From contig JAZKZZ010000044.1 of NCBI GenBank assembly GCA_045612885.1, positions 1-11,185 on the forward strand: DNA of 11,185 nt. The letters run 5' to 3'. This stretch comes from RGIG6178 sp045612885 (GTDB lineage Bacteria > Bacillota_I > Bacilli_A > RFN20 > DUOF01). The notes under the pieces are model-generated. The model ran no database searches, was not told where the DNA came from, and saw only the letters and a list, made by a program, of their open reading frames with translations. Of the stretch, positions 6,003 to 11,185 are shown one piece after another (position 1 is the stretch's first letter; each line of letters begins with the position of its first letter). The position numbers and the translations under genes are program-made.

Positions 6003-7052
6003 ATGGGATTTTTTAAGAATAACTTATTAAAAGTAATTGAATGGCAAGATGATAGTAAAGATACAATTGTATATAAATATCCAATAGATGGAAGAAAAAT
6101 CATGTATGGCTCTAAATTAACTGTTAGAGAATCTCAAATTGCAGTATTTGTTAATAAGGGAAAAATCGCTGATATTTTTGAGCCAGGAATGTATAAATTA
6201 GAAACTTCCAACTTGCCTATATTAACACAATTATTAGCATTACCATATGGCTTTAAATCTCCATTTTATGCTGATGTATATTTTATTAATACAAAAAGAT
6301 TTACAAATTTGAAATGGGGTACAAGTAGTCCTATAACAACTAGAGATAAAGAATTTGGAACTATTAGAATCAAAGCTTTTGGTTCATATGCAATAAAGGT
6401 CGATAATCCTAAAGTGTTTTTGCAAGAACTATTTAGTACAAATTCCACATTTACTACAAATGATATTAATCTTTATTTAAGAAGTATGCTAAATTCATAT
6501 CTTTCAGATGTTATTTCTGAATCAGGAGTTAGTGCCCTTGATATGTCAAGTAACTTGCTTGAATTCAGTGATGTATGTAAAGAAAATATTGTGACTAGAA
6601 TTGCAGAGTTAGGATTAAAGTTGACTGATTTTGTTATCGAGAATATTTCTTTTCCTGAAGAAGTAGAAAAAGCAATTGACACTAGAGCTTCTATTGGAGT
6701 TTTAGGAGATAAAATGAATACTTATGTTAAGTATAGTACTGCTAGTGCTATTGGAGATGCTGCTAAAAATCCGAGTTCAGGTGTTGCAAGCACAGGAGTA
6801 GAATTAGCTGCTGGAGTAGCTATGGCAGAGACAATGAAAAATACTTTATCTAATGTAGATGAAGAAAAAAAAGAAGTTAAGAAAACTAAAACAAAATTCT
6901 GTATAGAATGTGGAGCAGAAATTTCTAGTAGAGCTAAATACTGTAATGAATGTGGTGCAAAGCAGACTAGTGAACATGTTTGTCCTAGTTGTGGTGCTAA
7001 AGTCACATCTGCTAATAAGTTCTGTGATGAATGTGGTACTAAATTAAAATAA
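6003..7052 (+). CDS. YdjI-type SPFH (Band_7_1) protein with C-terminal double zinc ribbon
   Basis: 349 residues. Residues about 1-235 are the SPFH/'virion core protein'-like domain, recognisable by VIEWQDDSKDTIVYKYP, LTVRESQIAVFVNKGKIAD, FEPGMYKL, DVYFINTKRFTNLKWGT and RDKEFGTIRIKAFGSYA. A small-residue Gly/Ala segment (about 245-280, ASTGVELAAGVAMAE) follows, then a charged linker. The tail has four CxxC knuckles, Cys300/303, Cys314/317, Cys327/330 and Cys341/344, enough for two zinc sites. It has no membrane segment of its own. In Bacillus subtilis the related YdjI works with membrane partners YdjG/YdjH and a PspA homologue in envelope stress. Here the only neighbour is the single-pass protein at 5588, which could supply the anchor (inference). 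The site AGGAG at 5991-5995 and ATG 6003 fit. The unit ends at the 7051 hairpin. Confidence 0.92.
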   Translation: MGFFKNNLLKVIEWQDDSKDTIVYKYPIDGRKIMYGSKLTVRESQIAVFVNKGKIADIFEPGMYKLETSNLPILTQLLALPYGFKSPFYADVYFINTKRFTNLKWGTSSPITTRDKEFGTIRIKAFGSYAIKVDNPKVFLQELFSTNSTFTTNDINLYLRSMLNSYLSDVISESGVSALDMSSNLLEFSDVCKENIVTRIAELGLKLTDFVIENISFPEEVEKAIDTRASIGVLGDKMNTYVKYSTASAIGDAAKNPSSGVASTGVELAAGVAMAETMKNTLSNVDEEKKEVKKTKTKFCIECGAEISSRAKYCNECGAKQTSEHVCPSCGAKVTSANKFCDECGTKLK

Positions 7053-7085
7053 AAAGAGTAGACTTATTATAGTCTACTTTTTTTA
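7051..7085. terminator. Bidirectional terminator between the SPFH and pdp genes
   Basis: AGTAGACT (7057-7064) pairs with AGTCTACT (7071-7078) around the loop TATTAT. Flanking A and T runs extend the stem on both sides, giving a T tract in each direction (7078-7084 on plus, 7055-7051 on minus). The SPFH stop is at 7050-7052 and the pdp stop at 7085-7083, so the hairpin fills the whole gap and serves both genes. Confidence 0.92.
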
Positions 7086-8363
7086 TAATATTTTATAGAT
7101 TTCTTTATAGTTTTCTCTCTGTTTGTTAGAAGTTATAATTGTATTTTTAAAAGTCTTTATGAGTGATTCATTAAGTGGTTCTTTACTATAAACTTTAAAT
7201 AATGAATCTCCCTTTTTTATATAGGAGTTGATTTTTTTGTTAATAGTAAAACCTACATTATAATTGATTTTTTGCTCTTTATATTTTCTTCCTCCACCTA
7301 ACTCTACTAGTAAATTACCAAGAGTAAGGGTATCAATATAAGTTATATATCCTTCTTTATCACTAACAATATCTGTTTCAATTAACTTTTCATCTTTTAA
7401 AGGAAGGGAACCGTGTTGAGCGTTAATCATGTCCATTAATTTATTATAAGCTTCTTTATTAGTTAGTTTTTCTTTTATTAAGGTATCATAATCAGTATCT
7501 TTAGGATATAGATTTGTTTCTTTTAGGATTAATTTAGATATCTCAATGCAAATGTTTTCTAAGTCTTTTGGTCCATTACCAGATAATGTGTCAATTGCTT
7601 CTTTAACTTCCAAAATATTACCAATATTATTACCCAATGGCTCTTCCATACTAGTGATTATAGCTTTTACTTTTACATTACACATTTTACCTATCTTTAT
7701 CATTAATTTGCTTGCCTCTAGAGCATCTTTTTTTGTTTTAAAGAAAGCGCCATTACCAACTTTGACATCTAAACAAATTATATCATTTCCCAGTGCTATT
7801 TTCTTTGACATAATCGAAGAAACAATAAGAGGTAAAGAATCTACTGTTCCAGTAACGTCCCTTAAGGCATATAATTTTTTATCTGCAAGAGCAATTTCTT
7901 TACTTTGAGAGATAATAGCACACCCTATATCATTAACCTGTTTTAAAAACTCTTGTTCACTTAGTTCAGTTTTAAATCCTGTGATTGAATCTAATTTATC
8001 GATAGTTCCTCCAGTATGACCTAATCCTCGTCCAGACATTTTAGCAACTTTAAACCCCAAAGAAGCTAAAAGGGGAACTAATACTAAACTAGTTTTATCT
8101 CCCACTCCACCAGTAGAGTGTTTATCTATTGTAATTCCATTAATTTTAGATAAATCTAATGTTTTACCGCTATTTATTATAGCTTTAGTAAGATAATATG
8201 TCTCTTTTTCATTCATCCCATTAAGTTTAATTGCCATAAGTAAAGCACTTGCTTGATAGTCTTTAATTGATTCATCACAATATCCTTTAATAAAAAAATC
8301 TATTTCTCTTTTTGTAAGTGCTTTTTTGTTTTTCTTTTTATTTATAATTTCAACGATAGTCAT
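7083..8363 (-). CDS. pdp: Pyrimidine-nucleoside phosphorylase
   Basis: Cleaves uridine, deoxyuridine or thymidine with phosphate to give the free base and (deoxy)ribose 1-phosphate; cytoplasmic nucleoside salvage. Counting from ATG 8363 (426 residues): the phosphate-binding loop DKHSTGGVGDK is at residues about 80-90. The family signature SGRGLGHTGGTIDKLDSI follows at about 110-127, with Asp in place of the usual final Glu. YALRDVTGTVDS and the IVSSIMSKK substrate-site helix come next (about 165-188), then DVKVGNGAF. The C-terminal domain contains GYITYIDTLTLGNLLVELGG. Length matches Gram-positive Pdp. The start follows AGAGGTG by six bases; a GTG at 8372 lies inside that site and is less likely. 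No deoC, cdd or transporter gene is adjacent, so it stands alone. DeoA (thymidine-specific) is the alternative name, but Pdp is usual in low-GC Gram-positives. Confidence 0.93.
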   Translation of the reverse strand: MTIVEIINKKKNKKALTKREIDFFIKGYCDESIKDYQASALLMAIKLNGMNEKETYYLTKAIINSGKTLDLSKINGITIDKHSTGGVGDKTSLVLVPLLASLGFKVAKMSGRGLGHTGGTIDKLDSITGFKTELSEQEFLKQVNDIGCAIISQSKEIALADKKLYALRDVTGTVDSLPLIVSSIMSKKIALGNDIICLDVKVGNGAFFKTKKDALEASKLMIKIGKMCNVKVKAIITSMEEPLGNNIGNILEVKEAIDTLSGNGPKDLENICIEISKLILKETNLYPKDTDYDTLIKEKLTNKEAYNKLMDMINAQHGSLPLKDEKLIETDIVSDKEGYITYIDTLTLGNLLVELGGGRKYKEQKINYNVGFTINKKINSYIKKGDSLFKVYSKEPLNESLIKTFKNTIITSNKQRENYKEIYKIL

Positions 8364-8382
8364 ATTAAACACCTCTAATTTT

Positions 8383-8388
8383 ATTATA
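8383..8388 (-). promoter_or_regulatory. Candidate -10 box of pdp
   Basis: TATAAT is read on the minus strand at 8388-8383, shortly upstream of the AGAGGTG site. There is no convincing -35 box at 16-18 bases (best TTAAAT or ATTAAA), so the promoter may need an activator or another spacing. Confidence 0.4.
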
Positions 8389-8424
8389 ATATATGAAATG
8401 AATAATTTAATTAAAAATGAATTG

Positions 8425-8475
8425 ATTTTAATGATAATTAGTTAAACTAGATATACTTTTAATTATTATTAAAAT
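8425..8475. repeat. Long inverted repeat in the pdp/rsmF divergent spacer
   Basis: ATTTTAATGATAATTA (8425-8440) and TAATTATTATTAAAAT (8460-8475) are complementary at 15 of 16 positions. The exception, G8433 opposite T8467, would be a G-U pair in a plus-strand RNA. The 19-base interval (8441-8459) contains TATACT, a possible -10 box. Either an operator for a dimeric or tetrameric regulator or an RNA hairpin is possible. AT-only composition makes partial symmetry likelier by chance, so functional meaning is uncertain. Confidence 0.5.
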
Positions 8476-8485
8476 TTAATATAAT
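8452..8485 (+). promoter_or_regulatory. Candidate -10 boxes for the rsmF-cls unit
   Basis: Two possible -10 strings precede the gene: TATACT at 8452-8457, inside the loop of the inverted repeat, and TATAAT at 8480-8485. The second leaves almost no leader. Neither has a clear -35. If the second is used, the inverted repeat would cover the -35 region, a common operator position. Confidence 0.25.
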
Positions 8486-8501
8486 TAAAGAGGTGATAAA
8501 A

Positions 8502-9821
8502 ATGGATTATCAAGATTATCTTAAGATTATTTTAACAGATGAAGAAATTAATAAACTAAATAACTGTTATTTAAAAGATAGTACAAACGGTTTAAGAGTA
8601 AACTTATTAAAAACAGATAAGGAAACAATCTCTTCATTTTTGTCATTAGAAAAAAATCATCCTTTTGTAGACGAGGCGTTTATTTTTGATAAAAATAGTA
8701 TACGTCCAGGAAAAAATCCTCTTCATTATGCAGGTGCATATTACATTCAAGAGCCTAGTGCAATGATGGTAGTGAATTTATTAGGAATAAATAAAGGAGA
8801 TAAAGTTTTAGATCTTTGTGCAGCTCCTGGAGGAAAGAGCAGCCAGGTCTTGTCATATTTGAGAAATACAGGGTTATTAGTTAGTAATGATATAAGTTGT
8901 AAACGGGCACAAATATTAAGTGAAAATATAGAGAGAATGGGAGCTAAAAATGCATATGTTTTAAATGAGAGTATTGAAACCATGGAAAACACTTTTATGG
9001 GATATTTTGATAAAGTTATTTTAGATGCACCATGTAGTGGTATGGGAATGTTTAGAAAGAATGATGAAGTTTATAAAGATTGGACTTATAATAAAACGCT
9101 GTCACTTGCACAAACTAATAAAGAACTTATAATGAGTGCTTATAAATGTTTAAAAAGAGATGGTATATTAGTATATTCGACTTGTACTTTCACCAAAGAA
9201 GAAGATGAAGAAGTAGTTAATTATCTATTAGAAAATACTAATGCTAGTTTAATTAAAATAGAAAAAAGAGAGGCTTTTCATGATTCATTTATTGATGGTG
9301 CAATAAGGCTATATCCATTTTTATTTGAAGGAGAAGGTCACTTTATTGCACTAATTAAGTGTAATGATGATCATGAGTGTAAAGTTAATCTATACAATAA
9401 AGAAGCTCATAAAAAGGAAATAGAATTATATCGTATGTTTGAAAAGGAAAATTTAAATATCAAACTTGATGGTAAATTTATAAAAATGGGTGATGAATTA
9501 CATCTTATAGATAAAGATTGCTTTAGTCTTAACAAATTAAAATTATTGAGAAATGGATTACATTTAGGTACTCTTAAAAAAGACAGATTTGAACCAAATC
9601 ATTCCCTAGCTTTAGCGTTAAATCCAAATGAAGTTAAGCGTTATATTAGTTTTGATAACAATCAAAAAGAAATTTATGATTATCTTAAGGGCATGACTTT
9701 AGAAAGTAATAATAAAAAAGGATATGTTTTAGTATGTGTAAATAATATAAGTGTAGGTTGGGGTAAAGATGATCTAAGATTTATTAAAAATTTATATCCT
9801 AAAGGATTAAGAATGATGTGA
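8502..9821 (+). CDS. rsmF: RsmF/RsmB-family RNA m5C methyltransferase
   Basis: SAM-dependent enzyme that methylates carbon 5 of a cytosine in RNA, in this subfamily usually 16S rRNA. Counting from ATG 8502 (439 residues): the N-terminal substrate-side domain includes HYAGAYYIQEPSAMM (about 75-89). The SAM-binding motif LDLCAAPGGKSSQ is at about 103-115. DAPCSGMGMFRKN carries Cys178 (motif IV) and YSTCTFTKEEDE carries the catalytic Cys228 (motif VI). The two-cysteine mechanism residues are both present. From about residue 300 a C-terminal PUA/FAU-like RNA-binding region follows (FEPNHSLALAL, VGWGKDDLRFIKNLYPKGLR), typical of the RsmF/YebU type rather than RsmB. An upstream GTG at 8493 lies within the ribosome binding site AGAGGTGAT, so ATG 8502 is chosen. 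It ends in TGA, with an in-frame TAA three codons later. The exact rRNA position is not deducible; homologues modify different cytosines. Confidence 0.92.
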   Translation: MDYQDYLKIILTDEEINKLNNCYLKDSTNGLRVNLLKTDKETISSFLSLEKNHPFVDEAFIFDKNSIRPGKNPLHYAGAYYIQEPSAMMVVNLLGINKGDKVLDLCAAPGGKSSQVLSYLRNTGLLVSNDISCKRAQILSENIERMGAKNAYVLNESIETMENTFMGYFDKVILDAPCSGMGMFRKNDEVYKDWTYNKTLSLAQTNKELIMSAYKCLKRDGILVYSTCTFTKEEDEEVVNYLLENTNASLIKIEKREAFHDSFIDGAIRLYPFLFEGEGHFIALIKCNDDHECKVNLYNKEAHKKEIELYRMFEKENLNIKLDGKFIKMGDELHLIDKDCFSLNKLKLLRNGLHLGTLKKDRFEPNHSLALALNPNEVKRYISFDNNQKEIYDYLKGMTLESNNKKGYVLVCVNNISVGWGKDDLRFIKNLYPKGLRMM

Positions 9822-9832
9822 GGTGAGTAAGG

Positions 9833-11185
9833 ATGATACTAAATAATATATTAATGGTTGCAAGAATACTTAGCTTTCTTTTTATATTTATCTTAGTATT
9901 CTTTGAAAGAAGAAAGCCTGAAAGTACAATAGCATGGATACTTATTCTTGTTTTTGTTCCTTATGTAGGAGTATTTTTATATATAATGTTAGGGGATGTT
10001 TTCAGATTTAAAGTTCATAAAAAAGAGAAAACTAAATTTATAGAAAATAAAGAATATAAGAAGAAAGTTTTAGAACAAATGAATTATTTAAATAGTGATG
10101 ATAGAATAAAAAAGTATAGTGCAGTGGGAGATTTGATCCTATTAAATAATAATGCTGATAGTTTGCTTACTTCAAACAATGATATTAAAGTTTATAATAA
10201 AGGAATAGATAAGCATACTGATTTATTTAAAGATATTGAGAACGCTAAAAAGTTTATTCATATTTCTTATTATATAATTAAAAGAGATTATTATGGAAAA
10301 AAATTAAATGATTTATTAATTGAGAAGGTGAAAGAGGGAGTAGAAGTTAGATTAATGTTTGATCATATCGGTTCTAGAACTACCTCAAAAAGATTTTTTA
10401 AAGAGTTAGAGAAAGAAGGAGGAAAAGTAGAAAAGTTTTTTCCTTCAGTAATTAATTTTAAACCATATTTTAATCATCGAAACCATAGAAAAATGGTAAT
10501 AATTGATGGTGAAATTGGATATACAGGTGGAATGAATATTGGAAAAGATTATTGTAATGAAGATAAGAGAATATTTCCATGGGCGGATAGACATATTAGA
10601 GTTCATGGAGAGGGCGTAATTGGGTTACAAATGCAATTCTTCATGGATTATTTATTTGTTAGTAAAGAAAAGATTAATTTTGAAGATAAGAAGATTCTAA
10701 ACAAATATTTTCCTAAAGTTGAAGGAAAGGGTAATAAATCGCTTCAAGTAATTGCTAGTGGACCAGATTATGTTCAAGAAAATATAAAAAATGCATATTT
10801 AAAAATGATTAATAATGCTAAGAAAAGTCTTTTAATAGAAACTCCATATTTAATTTTAGATGATTCGATGATGGATGCTTTAAATATTGCAATAAAATCG
10901 GGAGTTGAAATTAAAATAGTCATTCCTGGTATACCTGATAAAAGATTTGTTTATGCAGCAACTTTAGCATATGCTAGAGAGTTAATCAAGATGGGAGCTA
11001 AAGTGTATGCATATAAAGGATTTATGCACTCAAAAGTTGTAGTAAGCGATGAGCATATTACTAGCATTGGTAGTGCCAATATGGATAGAAGAAGTTTCTT
11101 TATAAACTTTGAAATTAACACTATTATTTATGGAAAAGAAATAAATGATATTAATAGAGAAATAATAGAAGAAGATATTAAAAAT
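9833..11185 (+). CDS. cls: Cardiolipin synthase, C-terminus cut by the window
   Basis: Phospholipase D-superfamily membrane enzyme that joins two phosphatidylglycerols into cardiolipin plus glycerol. The frame is open from ATG 9833 to the last base (451 residues). Two N-terminal membrane helices (about 5-24 and 32-54) are separated by FERRKPESTIAW, a hallmark of bacterial Cls. Two HKD motifs follow: His218-Lys220-Asp225 in NHRKMVIIDG and His399-Lys401-Asp406 in MHSKVVVSDE. Each is followed by its usual partner segment, GYTGGMNIGKDY and SIGSANMDRRSF. With Cls usually about 480-510 residues, roughly 30-50 residues are missing. AGGTG at 9821-9825 overlaps the rsmF stop, and the gap is 11 bases, so the two genes form an operon. 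I see no shared pathway with rsmF. Confidence 0.95.
   Translation, partial: MILNNILMVARILSFLFIFILVFFERRKPESTIAWILILVFVPYVGVFLYIMLGDVFRFKVHKKEKTKFIENKEYKKKVLEQMNYLNSDDRIKKYSAVGDLILLNNNADSLLTSNNDIKVYNKGIDKHTDLFKDIENAKKFIHISYYIIKRDYYGKKLNDLLIEKVKEGVEVRLMFDHIGSRTTSKRFFKELEKEGGKVEKFFPSVINFKPYFNHRNHRKMVIIDGEIGYTGGMNIGKDYCNEDKRIFPWADRHIRVHGEGVIGLQMQFFMDYLFVSKEKINFEDKKILNKYFPKVEGKGNKSLQVIASGPDYVQENIKNAYLKMINNAKKSLLIETPYLILDDSMMDALNIAIKSGVEIKIVIPGIPDKRFVYAATLAYARELIKMGAKVYAYKGFMHSKVVVSDEHITSIGSANMDRRSFFINFEINTIIYGKEINDINREIIEEDIKN

Noticed and set aside
6266..7006. Three minus-strand open frames under the SPFH gene
   Set aside because: The sense gene has an intact conserved domain and zinc knuckles; the reverse frames are by-products of its codon use.
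5588..7052. SPFH pair as an antiphage defence system
   Set aside because: No nuclease, sensor, NTPase or other effector is adjacent, and YdjI-type SPFH proteins have a simpler envelope-stress explanation.
7546..7908. A 120-codon plus-strand open frame opposite pdp
   Set aside because: It lies fully antisense to conserved phosphorylase motifs and its composition is that of a shadow frame; no start signals.
9819..9821. TGA read as tryptophan (Mycoplasma code)
   Set aside because: Trp positions in rbfA, pepV, the SPFH gene, rsmF, cls and the ttcA-like gene are encoded by TGG, and no conserved frame here needs TGA read-through.
1..11185. tRNA or rRNA genes, CRISPR arrays, insertion sequences, att sites or riboswitches
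   Set aside because: All gaps between genes are under 140 bases and none shows a cloverleaf, repeat-spacer pattern, transposase fragment or recognisable riboswitch core.

Overview
This is an AT-rich stretch of bacterial chromosome, most likely from a low-GC Gram-positive lineage (Bacilli, Erysipelotrichia or the uncultured Mollicutes-like RF39 type). Three things point there: strong A/T preference at third codon positions, Shine-Dalgarno sites of the AGAGGTGAT type, and the gene families present. The lineage is inference, because no rRNA or species-specific marker is present. The genetic code appears standard: every tryptophan codon I checked is TGG, and one gene ends in TGA.

Layout. (1) Positions 1-1305 hold the end of a translation operon: the 3' part of infB (initiation factor 2) overlapping rbfA (30S maturation factor), closed by a terminator that includes the rbfA stop codon. 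(2) Positions 1325-2340 are a single-gene unit with its own good promoter and terminator. It encodes a 311-residue, probably helical protein that I do not recognise. (3) On the minus strand, 3077-2319 is a TtcA-like PP-loop/iron-sulfur tRNA thiolation enzyme, which shares the terminator at 2310-2340. (4) Divergent from it, 3182-5523 holds a PepV-like M20 dipeptidase followed by a short, divergent alanine racemase. (5) Positions 5588-7052 are a two-gene unit: a small single-pass membrane protein and a YdjI-type SPFH protein with four CxxC zinc-ribbon knuckles. (6) On the minus strand, 8363-7083 is a pyrimidine-nucleoside phosphorylase, sharing a bidirectional terminator with the SPFH gene. (7) After a 138-base divergent spacer containing a long inverted repeat, 8502-11185 holds an RsmF/RsmB-type RNA m5C methyltransferase followed by a cardiolipin synthase that runs off the window.

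The genes fall into three themes: ribosome and tRNA function (infB, rbfA, ttcA-like, rsmF-like), envelope and membrane (alr-like, the SPFH pair, cls), and salvage or peptide turnover (pepV-like, pdp). The genome is compact: stop codons sit inside terminator stems and ribosome binding sites overlap upstream stop codons.

I see no mobile element, CRISPR array, tRNA, rRNA, prophage or recognisable defence system. Most of the window is ordinary core genome. The parts worth a second look are the unrecognised 311-residue protein, the divergent racemase beside PepV, the membrane-protein/SPFH pair and the inverted repeat at 8425-8475.
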